Shown in pieces: positions 51,836 through 60,421 of a stretch of DNA of 64,000 nucleotides. Both the position numbers and the translations under genes were made by a program. This DNA comes from Litorivita pollutaquae (GTDB lineage Bacteria > Pseudomonadota > Alphaproteobacteria > Rhodobacterales > Rhodobacteraceae), in contig NZ_KZ826486.1 in NCBI RefSeq assembly GCF_003205515.1, positions 124,001 to 188,000 on the forward strand. Direction: 5' to 3'. The notes under the pieces were generated by a model that saw nothing but the letters and a program-made list of their open reading frames with translations, made no database searches and was not told the DNA's origin. Every line of letters starts with the position of its first letter. Position 1 is the first letter of the stretch.

Positions 51836-52162
51836 TTATTTACGCGCCAGAAACAAACCGGCAATGAAACCGATACCTGCGGCAACACCCACCGAAAGCG
51901 CGGGTTTTTCCTGCACAAACTCTTCGGCCTGTTTGCTCAATTCGGCAGACTGCTCGCGCAACTGCGCCACCTGTGCCTCGCCGGTGGCACGGGCCGATGC
52001 GGCGCGCGCCTTGGCACCCTCTTTCAGATGCTCGCCTTGGGTCTTGCCGTACTCTGCCAATGTGCCGGTCAAGGCGGCCAGATCAGCTTTGAGCGCATCA
52101 ACCTGCGCAGCCAGATCTTCGGTGGTGGTTTCAGCGGATTTCAATTTGGTTGCAGTCGCCAT
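51836..52162 (-). CDS. DUF883 (ElaB/YqjD-like) membrane-anchored protein
   Basis: 108 residues: a long amphipathic, coiled-coil-prone helix (about 10-85) and a C-terminal membrane anchor (PALSVGVAAGIGFIAGLFLARK) with the Gly-rich end typical of ElaB/YqjD. E. coli relatives tether ribosomes to the membrane in stationary phase. A consensus EcfG promoter lies about 73 bases upstream, so it is likely a general stress gene. Followed by the DUF1469 gene. Confidence 0.88.
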   Translation of the reverse strand: MATATKLKSAETTTEDLAAQVDALKADLAALTGTLAEYGKTQGEHLKEGAKARAASARATGEAQVAQLREQSAELSKQAEEFVQEKPALSVGVAAGIGFIAGLFLARK

Positions 52163-52234
52163 GATGTCTCTCCTGAGTATATATGAAACCGGCAGCGCGC
52201 GGTGCGCGATACTGCGGGCCGTTATTGCAGGTAT

Positions 52235-52260
52235 AACGCACCTTCAGGGCATATGGTTCC
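52235..52260 (-). promoter_or_regulatory. EcfG-type promoter of the DUF883-DUF1469 operon
   Basis: On the minus strand GGAAC (52260-52256), a 17-base spacer and CGTT (52238-52235): an exact match to the alphaproteobacterial general stress sigma factor consensus GGAAC-N16/17-CGTT. Confidence 0.8.
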
Positions 52261-52293
52261 ATCCGCGTGCAAGAAAATGATCCATAAAATACG

Positions 52294-52319
52294 GGAACCG
52301 AACGGTGCGGCGGCGCGTT
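52294..52319 (+). promoter_or_regulatory. EcfG-type promoter of the DUF1328 gene
   Basis: GGAAC (52294-52298), 17 bases, CGTT (52316-52319), 53 bases before the DUF1328 start. It faces away from the EcfG promoter on the other strand, 33 bases apart, in one short intergenic region. Confidence 0.8.
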
Positions 52320-52371
52320 ATTTATCCACAACGCGCATCCTGCGCCTTCTCAACCGGAAAGGATCAAGGCC

Positions 52372-52542
52372 ATGCTATATTGGGCTGTAATTTTCTTCGT
52401 TGTCGCTATTATCGCCGGCGTGTTCGGCTTCGGTGGCATCGCCAGCGCCTCCGCTGGCATCGCTCAACTTCTCTTTGTGATCTTCTTTGTGCTGTTCATT
52501 ATTGCAATGGTGGTGCGGGCGCTCAAAGGCCGCACGCCCTGA
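52372..52542 (+). CDS. DUF1328 (YtjA-like) small membrane protein
   Basis: 56 residues, almost all in two helices: [20 protein letters not shown], a Gly/Ala-rich hinge, and [16 protein letters not shown]. This is the compact DUF1328 family, of unknown function and common next to stress genes. AAGG precedes the ATG. An exact EcfG promoter lies upstream. Confidence 0.9.
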   Translation: MLYWAVIFFVVAIIAGVFGFGGIASASAGIAQLLFVIFFVLFIIAMVVRALKGRTP

Positions 52543-52611
52543 ATGTGACTTGCGGCGCGGGCACCACAGGCCCGTGCCGTGTCTGCCTCGCAAGGCAGAG
52601 CAGAAGACAGG

Positions 52612-52646
52612 AAAAAGGCCGCACGGTTTATACCGCGCGGCCCTTT
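52612..52646. terminator. bidirectional terminator between DUF1328 gene and phyR
   Basis: GGCCGCACGGT pairs with ACCGCGCGGCC (one A-C mismatch) around TTAT. The plus strand continues CTTTC; the minus strand ends in TTTTTC. Fits both the DUF1328 gene and the convergent phyR. A second small hairpin, CTGCCT/AGGCAG, precedes it. Confidence 0.75.
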
Positions 52647-52723
52647 CTATTGCTCTTTTATCTATCGCCGGTTTTGCCCGATCATCCGCGCCGCAACGCC
52701 TCGCGACACCCGGGCGCCGCCAC

Positions 52724-53566
52724 TCAGACCAACAAGGTTTCCGTCGACGAAAAGAACATCGCCTGGCTGGCAGCAAGCCGCACCTGTTCCTCGCTATAGG
52801 GTTTGGTGATTAAAAACGCCGGTTCGGGTTTTTCACCCGTGAGCAAACGTTCAGGGAAAGCCGTGATGAAAATCACCGGAATATCGCCCAGCGCCTTGAG
52901 AAGATCATTGACCGCGTCAATCCCTGACGAATTATCTGCCAATTGGATATCGGCGAGGATCAAATCAGGCCGCTCGGCCTTGCCCAATGCCACGGCCTCG
53001 GTGCGGGTGCGCGCAACGCCGGTGATCGCATGGCCCATGTGGGAGACGATGCTTTGCAAATCCATCGCGATAATCGCTTCGTCCTCGATGATCATGACCT
53101 TGCCCAAAATGCTATCGGCGATCTCGCGCTGTGCGATGGCGATCAATTCTTCTGCTTCGGCGTCGGAGACATCCATGATCTGCGCGACCTGACCAAAACG
53201 GAACTCCTCCACCGTATGAAGCAAAAGCGCCTCGCGGGTGTTGCGGGTCAGTTTCGACAAATGCGCCTGCGCTTTGGCAAAGGCTCCGTCTTTACCGGTT
53301 TCAACCGGCGCGCCGGAGCTGGCCCAAATCGCATGGAAGGCACGAAACAGCGCAACTTTGGCATCCAGTTCTTTATCGATGATATCAGGCGTTTCAAGCA
53401 TCGCCTCAAGCGTGGCCGCAGCATAGGTATCGCCCGATGTTTGCGATCCGGTCAGCGCCCGCGCGTAACGACGCAAGTAGGGCAGGTTTTGGCCGATCTG
53501 GGTTACGAAATCACCACCGGTTTGTCCCGCAGTGGCTTCGTTCTCATTCGCAGCGGAAATCGTCAT
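52724..53566 (-). CDS. phyR: general stress response regulator PhyR
   Basis: 280 residues: an N-terminal sigma-factor-like domain (about 22-150, with LPYLRRYARALTGSQ and EEFRFGQVAQIMDVSDAEAEELI) joined to a receiver domain (about 158-270) with phosphoacceptor Asp206 in ILADIQLAD and Lys in TKPYS. When phosphorylated it sequesters the anti-sigma factor NepR and so frees EcfG. ATG 53566 is preferred to the upstream GTG. Divergent from nepR-ecfG with an EcfG promoter of its own. Confidence 0.96.
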   Translation of the reverse strand: MTISAANENEATAGQTGGDFVTQIGQNLPYLRRYARALTGSQTSGDTYAAATLEAMLETPDIIDKELDAKVALFRAFHAIWASSGAPVETGKDGAFAKAQAHLSKLTRNTREALLLHTVEEFRFGQVAQIMDVSDAEAEELIAIAQREIADSILGKVMIIEDEAIIAMDLQSIVSHMGHAITGVARTRTEAVALGKAERPDLILADIQLADNSSGIDAVNDLLKALGDIPVIFITAFPERLLTGEKPEPAFLITKPYSEEQVRLAASQAMFFSSTETLLV

Positions 53567-53596
53567 TGTAGAAAACACCCTTTTTTTCGTTTTTCA

Positions 53597-53628
53597 GGAA
53601 CCAAACGCCGCAATCTGCGTTAAGTTCC
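53597..53628. promoter_or_regulatory. interlocked bidirectional EcfG promoters for phyR and nepR-ecfG
   Basis: Plus strand: GGAAC 53597-53601, 16 bases, CGTT 53618-53621, reading toward nepR. Minus strand: GGAAC 53628-53624, 16 bases, CGTT 53607-53604, reading toward phyR. Each promoter's -10 element lies inside the other's spacer, so the two are nested in 32 bases. Both spacers are 16 bases and both elements are exact consensus. Confidence 0.85.
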
Positions 53629-53670
53629 AAGAAATCTCTTCAGAACCAGAAAATATCGTAGAAGGTCAGC

Positions 53671-53829
53671 ATGTCGAACAAAAAACCAGACAGCAATGTG
53701 CAAAGGCAAATTGATGAAAACCTGCGGCGGGTGTTTCAGGCCACCGAGGAAGAGGCTTTGCCGGACCAGTTTACGCAACTTTTGGCTCAGCTTCGAGAAC
53801 AAGAGAACCAGAGCGAGCGCGTAAAATGA
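53671..53829 (+). CDS. nepR: anti-sigma factor NepR
   Basis: 52 residues with the NepR core: IDENLRRVFQATEEEALPDQFTQLLAQLRE, the two short helices that bind the sigma factor and PhyR's sigma-like domain. The flanks are charged and disordered. Its TGA overlaps the ecfG ATG (ATGA), which ties anti-sigma and sigma translation. Preceded by an exact EcfG promoter at about 50 bases. Confidence 0.93.
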   Translation: MSNKKPDSNVQRQIDENLRRVFQATEEEALPDQFTQLLAQLREQENQSERVK

Positions 53830-54431
53830 GCGCCCCCTCCCCCGTGGTAGACAAATCCAGCGCTGCCCAACCCATCGCCAAAGTCGATCCGCGCGATGCC
53901 ATCATCGAGCATCTGCCCGCCCTGCGCGCCTTCGCGCTCAGCCTGACCCGTAACGGATCGGCCGCCGATGATCTTGTGCAAGATACCATCGTCAAGGCGT
54001 GGAGCAAATTTGCCAGCTTTAAGCCCGGCACCAATCTGCGCGCATGGCTTTTCACAATCTTGCGCAACACGTTTTATTCGGGTCGCCGCAAATCCAAACG
54101 CGAGGTGGCCGATGTCGATGGCGCCTATTCCAACAATCTGGCCTCGAAACCCGAACATGACGGACGGCTGGCTCTGCAAGATTTTCAGCGCGCCTTTGTC
54201 CAATTGCCGGATGAGCAACGTGAAGCATTGATCCTCGTCGGAGCCTCGGGTTTTACCTACGAGGAGGCCGCCGAGACATGCGGCTGTGCCGTAGGCACGG
54301 TCAAAAGCCGCGCCAATCGCGGGCGCGCGCGTCTGGTTGAATTGTTGAAGCTGGACGATGAGGACAAACTCGAACTCACTGACGAATCGACCATGGCCGT
54401 GATCTCCGCCAATGCCAATCCGACCGGCTGA
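53826..54431 (+). CDS. ecfG: general stress ECF sigma factor EcfG
   Basis: 201 residues: region 2 (about 29-95, LPALRAFALSLTRNGSAADDLVQDTIVKAW) and region 4 (about 130-180, QLPDEQREALILVGASGFTYEEAAETCGCAVGTVKSRANRGRARL), the EcfG arrangement without an extra domain. Directs transcription from GGAAC-N16/17-CGTT promoters, several of which are found around it. Coupled to nepR and 10 bases ahead of the kinase gene. Confidence 0.96.
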   Translation: MSAPSPVVDKSSAAQPIAKVDPRDAIIEHLPALRAFALSLTRNGSAADDLVQDTIVKAWSKFASFKPGTNLRAWLFTILRNTFYSGRRKSKREVADVDGAYSNNLASKPEHDGRLALQDFQRAFVQLPDEQREALILVGASGFTYEEAAETCGCAVGTVKSRANRGRARLVELLKLDDEDKLELTDESTMAVISANANPTG

Positions 54432-54441
54432 CGGCGAATAG

Positions 54442-56241
54442 ATGCGCGTTAAAACTACTGATAGGCTTGCCTTTAGGCTAATCATGATGTTGTCGGTGGC
54501 TTTGCTTCCGGTGGGGTTGATCGCCTTTTTTCAAACCCAAAACGTCGCACGGCAGGCCGAAGAGCTGAGCCGTGCCGCCGTGCTTGGCCGGACTTTGATC
54601 GCCGTCGAGCCGCAGCGCACCTTGCTTTATCGCGGCTTTGCTGCGGCACGGGTTCTGGGCGAGGAAATCAAGGAAACGCTGGACGACCGCGCAACCTGCA
54701 CCCGTACCACGCAAAATTTCCTGCGCTCGCATCCCGAATATGTGCTGGCGATGTTTGTGCCGCTGGATGGCGTTTCAACCTGCAATTCCAACGCCCGCCC
54801 CGCTGATGTTCGTCAAAGCGAAGTCACGCGCCGAATGATCGAAAACCCGCGCCCGCGGGTGATGAACCTCCAAATGGGCCGCGTTTCGCAACGCCCTGTG
54901 ATCGTGATTGTCCAGCCGATCACTGTCGAAGGCGCCTACATCGGGTTTTTGTCACTGTCCCTCCCCTATGAGGACGTACCACACGATGTGCCGGGTCAAA
55001 ACGCGCTGCGCCACGACGATCACCGTCCGGGTTTGCAAGATCTGCCAACCGGCAGCAAGCCGGTGCAACTGATCAGCTTCAATCAGGACGGCGATCTTTT
55101 ACTCACTCTCAGCGACCGCGAGGCCGCAGATACCGAATTGCCGAAGGGATATGCTCTAACCTCAATTGCGCTGCAGCGGGCGCAAACTTTTTCGGCGTTT
55201 AACCAAGAAGGGGCGGCACGAATTTACTCTGTCGTACCGGTCATCCCCGGCGTAGCCTATAGCTTTAGCGTCTGGAAAACTGCGGATTTCCTTGGCGATC
55301 GCAATCTGATTGACCGCGCGGCCTTCCTGTTCCCGCTGATCATGTGGCTGCTCAGCCTGCTGGTGGCTTATGTCGCAGTGCACCGCTTGGTGATCCGTCA
55401 TGTGCGCGCCCTACGCTTTAAAATGCGCCGGTTCGCCGCCGGCAGCCGCAGCTTTTCGCCGGACGATGTGCGCCCTGCACCCACCGAATTGCGCCAAATG
55501 GAAGAGACGTTCAACCAAATGGCCCACACCATTTCACTGGACGAAGCCGAGCTGGAAGACGGTCTGCGTGAAAAAAATGTCCTGCTTAAAGAGGTCCACC
55601 ACCGCGTCAAAAACAACCTGCAACTCATTGCCTCGATCATCAGCATGGAGACCCGCAAAACCCAGAGCGACGAAACCCGCGCCGCTCTTCGCCGTGTGCA
55701 AGACCGCGTTTTGGGTCTCGCCACCGTGCATGGCAACCTGTACAAAACCTCGCGTCTGGCGTCTGTGCATGCCCGCACTCTGCTGACCGAGGTGATCAAC
55801 CAAACGCTCAAATCGTCGCTACCGCCCTCCGGCGTGTCGGTCGATGTGGATATCGATGATTTCTCTCTGCTCCCGGATCAGGCCGTGCCGCTGTCGCTTT
55901 TGACCACCGAAGCGCTGACCAACGCAGTGAAATACCTTGGCCGCCCCTCCAAAGACCGCCCGCCCGCCATTTCGGTTCAGTTCAAGCAGCTACCCGATGG
56001 TCAGATCGACGTGGTGATCAGCAACACCACAGGCACCCATGTGGATGAAATGCCCCATATCGGCACCAGCACCGGCCTTGGCGGTCAATTGATCAAAGCC
56101 TTTGCTATGCAAATCGGTGCAACGCTCGATATATCGGATACAGCGGGGGTCTACCGGCTTCATCTGCTGCTGACCTTGGCCGAAGACACACCGGAGGAAG
56201 ACGACGCACAAGACGGATTTTCCACCCAACCGGAGACCTAG
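54442..56241 (+). CDS. HisKA_2-type sensor histidine kinase, probable PhyR kinase
   Basis: 599 residues: TM1 at about 9-30, a periplasmic sensor domain (about 31-290), TM2 at about 293-318, a HAMP-like linker, then HisKA_2 with the phosphoacceptor motif EVHHRVKNNLQ (His386/387) and an HATPase with TTEALTNAVKYLG and GTSTGLGGQLIKAF. This subfamily phosphorylates PhyR in the general stress pathway. Ten bases after ecfG, so probably cotranscribed. The periplasmic domain shows no motif that reveals the signal; it contains two cysteines (CTRTTQ, STCNSN). Confidence 0.92.
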   Translation: MRVKTTDRLAFRLIMMLSVALLPVGLIAFFQTQNVARQAEELSRAAVLGRTLIAVEPQRTLLYRGFAAARVLGEEIKETLDDRATCTRTTQNFLRSHPEYVLAMFVPLDGVSTCNSNARPADVRQSEVTRRMIENPRPRVMNLQMGRVSQRPVIVIVQPITVEGAYIGFLSLSLPYEDVPHDVPGQNALRHDDHRPGLQDLPTGSKPVQLISFNQDGDLLLTLSDREAADTELPKGYALTSIALQRAQTFSAFNQEGAARIYSVVPVIPGVAYSFSVWKTADFLGDRNLIDRAAFLFPLIMWLLSLLVAYVAVHRLVIRHVRALRFKMRRFAAGSRSFSPDDVRPAPTELRQMEETFNQMAHTISLDEAELEDGLREKNVLLKEVHHRVKNNLQLIASIISMETRKTQSDETRAALRRVQDRVLGLATVHGNLYKTSRLASVHARTLLTEVINQTLKSSLPPSGVSVDVDIDDFSLLPDQAVPLSLLTTEALTNAVKYLGRPSKDRPPAISVQFKQLPDGQIDVVISNTTGTHVDEMPHIGTSTGLGGQLIKAFAMQIGATLDISDTAGVYRLHLLLTLAEDTPEEDDAQDGFSTQPET

Positions 56242-56245
56242 ACCA

Positions 56246-57892
56246 ATGGCCTATGCAATCTCTGCCGCGCCGGATCCGTCTATCGCGGCCGCTGCGCCGC
56301 GTCCCGATACGGCGGATGCCCCGATCCAAACGCTCAAAGTGCTGATCACCGCCGAAGAAGCCTTCCCTGAACTGGAGCGGCTTTTTTTGACCGCGCGCCA
56401 CCATATTCGTGCCAGCTTTCGCGTGTTCGACCTTGCCACCAAGCTGCGCAGCACAGAGGCGCGCACCATTGGCGATACCTGGTTGGATCTTGTCGCGCAC
56501 ACCTTGTCACGCGGTGTCGAGATCAACATCGTGATCGCGGATTTCGATCCGATTGCTGCCGCCGATCTGCACCGAAGCACATGGCGCAGCGTCCGGCAAT
56601 TCACCGCCGCCGGAGCCATCGCGGGCGATACCGCCCGATTGTCGGTCAAGGCGGCGCGCCATCCCGCCCGCGTCGGGGTGATGCCGCAGATGATCTTTTG
56701 GCCGATGGCGGCACAAAAACTGCGCCACCATTGCCGCGATCTCGCCCAGCTGTCGCCAGCCGTCCGCCACACACGGTTGCGCGACATGCCGAACCTGCGC
56801 GCCAACTTAAAACCCTTCACAGAGGCGCACGATCAACCGCGCGCTCGATTTACGCCGCCGCCGCATCTCTACCCGGTCACGCACCACCAAAAGCTTGCCT
56901 GTTTCGACAGCGAGACACTCTATATCGGCGGGCTGGATTTGGACGAGCGACGATTCGATACCAAAGATCACAAGCGCGCCGCAGGGGCGACATGGCATGA
57001 TGTGCAATTGATTGTCACCGGCCCCGTGGTTGCCGATGCCGAAACACATTTGCGCGGTTTTCACGCCGCGACCCAGGCCGGCGCGGCGGCGCCAAAGCCC
57101 CCGGCCTCGCCGGATTTTCTAACCACGCTCTCACAAGCTCGCGGTTTCGGCCCCACCGCAATTGCCCCGCATAACATCTCTGCCTCCTTGCTCGAGGCAC
57201 ATTTGCAGGGGATCAAGGCGGCGCGCAGGCTTATTTATATCGAGACACAGTTCCTGCGTGATCGAAGGATATCCAAAGCCCTCTGCGCCGCAGCCAAGGC
57301 GCGCCCAGAACTGCGCGCGATTATAATCCTGCCCGCCGCACCCGAAGATGTCGCATTTGAAAACAACACCGGGCCTGATGCACGTTTCGGCGAATATCTA
57401 CAGGCCCGCAATCTGCGCCATATGCGCCGCGCCTTTGGTGCCCGCCTCTTTGTGGGCGCACCGGTGCGCCCCGTCACCGCCCCCGACACAGATGCCGACG
57501 AAGACGCAGACCAAAATCGCGCCGCACTGCACCGCGCTCCGCTGATCTATGTGCATGCCAAGGTGTCGATTTTCGACGATCAAAGCGCCATCGTGTCCTC
57601 AGCCAATCTCAACGGTCGGTCATTGCGGTGGGACACCGAGGCCGGTTTGCGGATCACCGATCCCGAGCAAATCACCCACCTGCGCCAACGGGTTTTTTCC
57701 CATTGGCTGACCGACGACGGAACAGCAGCCCATTTCGATCCCGCAACAGCGCAAGCCGCTTGGGCCGACACCGCGCAGGAAAATGTCACCCGTCCTCCGG
57801 AACGCCGCGAGGGGTTCATCGTTCCCTATGATCGCCGCGCCGCCGAAAATTTCGGCGCGCCGGTGCCGGCCGTGCCCGAGGAAATGGTCTGA
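56246..57892 (+). CDS. phospholipase D-like / cardiolipin synthase-like protein
   Basis: 548 residues with two HKD motifs: HQKLACFD (His214, Lys216, Asp221) followed by YIGGLDLDERR, and HAKVSIFD (His437, Lys439, Asp444) followed by SSANLNGRS, both complete. No transmembrane helix is evident, so it is probably soluble or peripheral, unlike ClsA. Likely acts on phospholipids by hydrolysis or transphosphatidylation. It starts 4 bases after the PhyR-kinase stop, which puts membrane lipid remodelling in the general stress operon. Confidence 0.88.
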   Translation: MAYAISAAPDPSIAAAAPRPDTADAPIQTLKVLITAEEAFPELERLFLTARHHIRASFRVFDLATKLRSTEARTIGDTWLDLVAHTLSRGVEINIVIADFDPIAAADLHRSTWRSVRQFTAAGAIAGDTARLSVKAARHPARVGVMPQMIFWPMAAQKLRHHCRDLAQLSPAVRHTRLRDMPNLRANLKPFTEAHDQPRARFTPPPHLYPVTHHQKLACFDSETLYIGGLDLDERRFDTKDHKRAAGATWHDVQLIVTGPVVADAETHLRGFHAATQAGAAAPKPPASPDFLTTLSQARGFGPTAIAPHNISASLLEAHLQGIKAARRLIYIETQFLRDRRISKALCAAAKARPELRAIIILPAAPEDVAFENNTGPDARFGEYLQARNLRHMRRAFGARLFVGAPVRPVTAPDTDADEDADQNRAALHRAPLIYVHAKVSIFDDQSAIVSSANLNGRSLRWDTEAGLRITDPEQITHLRQRVFSHWLTDDGTAAHFDPATAQAAWADTAQENVTRPPERREGFIVPYDRRAAENFGAPVPAVPEEMV

Positions 57893-57893
57893 C

Positions 57894-59723
57894 CTATTCG
57901 CCCAAAGCCACGCCTTCGCGGCGTGGATCGGCCCCACCGGACAACCGCCCGCCACGCATCTCAATCGCATGTAGCCCTGAGTTCAGATCGCGCGTCGTGA
58001 CCTCATATCCCATCTCTTGCAGCGCGGCGCGTTGCGCTTCGGCGGCAGTGCCTTCCTCGACATCATAGATGCCAAAACGGTTCACTAAATGCGGCATCGC
58101 CAGTGCGGATTGCACATCCATCCCCCAATCGGCCCAAGCAATAATTGCCTGCGCCACATAGCCGATGATGCGGCTGCCGCCGGGGCTACCGATCACAAGA
58201 ACCGGCACGCCATCCTTCATCACAATCGTCGGCGCCATCGAGGAGCGCGGACGCTTACCCGGCTCGACGCGGTTGGCGATGGGCACACCATCGTTGTGAC
58301 TGCGAAAGGAAAAATCCGTCATCTCGTTATTGAGCAAAAATCCCCCCGCCGTCATCAAGCGGCTGCCAAAGGCGTTCTCCACCGTGCTGGTCATCGACAA
58401 CGCGTTGCCATAACGATCTACGATCGACATATGCGTGGTCGAAGGCAATTCGATCGCCTCGTCATCGGCCCATATCTGCGCGTGATCCCATTTGGGATGG
58501 CCCGCTGGGGCCGTCTCGATCCGTCGCCCCTCCGCCATCAAAGCGCTGCGCGTCGCCAGATACCCTGCCTCAGTCAGCCCTTTGGTCGGCATCGGCACGA
58601 AATCACTGTCGGCCATATAGCGCCCGCGATCGGCAAAAGCGAGACGCGAAGCATCACCGATCAATCGCCAGCTATGCGCATTTTCTGGCCCCAACGCCGC
58701 CAGATCATAGGCGTTCAGCATACCCAAAATCTGCCCCACGGTGAGGCCCCCCGATGACGGCGGTCCCATGCCACAGACCTCATAGACGCGGTAAGGCGCG
58801 CAAACCGGCGGGCGTTCCTTGACGCGGTAAATTGCCAGATCAAGCGACGCGAGCCGTCCCGCGCGCGGCGCATTTTGAACCGTCTCAATGATATCTTGTG
58901 CCACCTTGCCGCTATAAAATGCTGCGGCGCCGCGCGTGGCCAACGCCCGCAGCGTCTCGCCATATTCCGAATTGTCGCGTATATCCCCCACCGCCAAAGG
59001 CGCACCTTTGGGTAAAAAATACGCCGCCGCGCGCGGATCGCGCGCCAAACGTTCCGCGTCACGGGCAATCAAATCAGCCAAACGCGGCGACACCGCGAAC
59101 CCGTTATCCGCCAATGCAATCGCCTGATCAAACAGGGTGGTCCACGCGGTCTTGCCCCACCGCTCATGCGCGGCCTGCATCAAGGCCGGCGTGCCCGGCG
59201 TGCCGACAGACAAACCGCCCACCACCGCATCGAAGAATTTCAACGGTGCCCCGGCATCATCCAAGAACAAGTCAGGCGTGGCGGACAAAGGTGCGGTTTC
59301 GCGCCCGTCGAGTGTCGTCAAGGCACCGCTTTTCGCATCATACCACACCAGAAACGCCCCACCGCCAAGACCCGAGGATTGCGGTTCAACCAAGCCTAAA
59401 ACCGCCTGCGCGGCCACCATCGCATCCACCGCCGTGCCACCCGCGCGTAAAATCTCCGCCCCCGCTTCGGCGGCCAAAGGATGCGCCACGGCGATCATCC
59501 AGTCCTGTGCCGCAACCGGCTGACCGGCGTCTTTCGCCGCCATGGCGGCCAAGGTCGCGGGTGCGAGCCGATCCGCCAGCCCCCCCATACCCGTATCCGG
59601 CACTGTTGAGCGCGCCTCCGGCGCCACCGCATCCGCAGCTTGCTGCGCCGCGACAGGTGAGACCAGAACCAAGGCCAGCGCGGCGACAGACCGGCGGGCC
59701 GCACGGGCAAGAGCGGACAACAT
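57894..59723 (-). CDS. ggt: gamma-glutamyltransferase
   Basis: 609-residue periplasmic Ntn-hydrolase that removes or transfers the gamma-glutamyl group of glutathione and related peptides. Signal peptide to about residue 26. The autoprocessing site is Thr429 in STTHMSIVD, giving a large subunit and a 181-residue small subunit; GSPGGSRIIGYV near 512 and the GPPSSGG motif of the large subunit are present. Its stop is 1 base from the convergent PLD gene stop. Divergent from the formate dehydrogenase operon. Confidence 0.95.
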   Translation of the reverse strand: MLSALARAARRSVAALALVLVSPVAAQQAADAVAPEARSTVPDTGMGGLADRLAPATLAAMAAKDAGQPVAAQDWMIAVAHPLAAEAGAEILRAGGTAVDAMVAAQAVLGLVEPQSSGLGGGAFLVWYDAKSGALTTLDGRETAPLSATPDLFLDDAGAPLKFFDAVVGGLSVGTPGTPALMQAAHERWGKTAWTTLFDQAIALADNGFAVSPRLADLIARDAERLARDPRAAAYFLPKGAPLAVGDIRDNSEYGETLRALATRGAAAFYSGKVAQDIIETVQNAPRAGRLASLDLAIYRVKERPPVCAPYRVYEVCGMGPPSSGGLTVGQILGMLNAYDLAALGPENAHSWRLIGDASRLAFADRGRYMADSDFVPMPTKGLTEAGYLATRSALMAEGRRIETAPAGHPKWDHAQIWADDEAIELPSTTHMSIVDRYGNALSMTSTVENAFGSRLMTAGGFLLNNEMTDFSFRSHNDGVPIANRVEPGKRPRSSMAPTIVMKDGVPVLVIGSPGGSRIIGYVAQAIIAWADWGMDVQSALAMPHLVNRFGIYDVEEGTAAEAQRAALQEMGYEVTTRDLNSGLHAIEMRGGRLSGGADPRREGVALGE

Positions 59724-59920
59724 GATGGCAAAACCTCCGTTGGATGCCCCGCACTATCTGCTCTTACCACGCCGGAGGCAATGCCAAGCCGCTTTGGCCC
59801 TCTGGCCGCCATGTCCATCCCGATGCCCATAGCAAGAATAGGCAAATCCTGTCACTCACGGATCACTGTTATTGATTTCATCCGCAAAACCCGTCTAGCT
59901 GATTGGAACGGAGGAGCCCC

Positions 59921-60421
59921 ATGACCATCACCGCCCCCGCGCACCAGCGCCTGCCATCGCCGCAAAGCATAACCGACGCCTGCAGCGCCGCGCTCGCCGC
60001 ACATGCCGATGCCGAAGGCCCGCTCTTGCCGATCTTGCACGAGGTTCAAGCCCGGCTGGGTTGCCTCCCGAACGCGGTGTTCCCAATCGTGGCCGAGGCG
60101 TTGAATATCTCTGCGGCCGAAGTGCATGGGGTGGCCTCGTTTTATCCTGATTTTCACACCGCGCCTGCCGGGCAACATCGCCTCAAAATCTGCCGCGCAG
60201 AGGCCTGTCAGGCCGTTGGCGGGCGGGCCATCGAAACCATGGCGCAAGAGATATTCGGCGTGGCCTGGCACGGCACCACCGACGATGGCGCATTGACGCT
60301 AGAGCCTGTTTATTGCCTCGGGCTTTGCGCCTGCGGGCCCGCCGCGATGCTGGACAACACACCGGTCGGGCGGGTAGATGCCGCCGCCTTACAACAGATC
60401 AAGGCACAGGTGCAATCATGA
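59921..60421 (+). CDS. fdsG: NAD-linked formate dehydrogenase gamma subunit FdsG
   Basis: 166-residue NuoE-like subunit with a [2Fe-2S] site: Cys91 and Cys96 (KICRAEACQ), Cys132 and Cys136 (YCLGLCACG). Passes electrons between clusters and the FMN/NAD site of FdsB. GGAGGAG precedes the ATG. Its stop overlaps fdsB (ATGA). First gene of the operon; about 197 bases separate it from ggt, with no adjacent LysR regulator gene as found in some relatives. Confidence 0.94.
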   Translation: MTITAPAHQRLPSPQSITDACSAALAAHADAEGPLLPILHEVQARLGCLPNAVFPIVAEALNISAAEVHGVASFYPDFHTAPAGQHRLKICRAEACQAVGGRAIETMAQEIFGVAWHGTTDDGALTLEPVYCLGLCACGPAAMLDNTPVGRVDAAALQQIKAQVQS

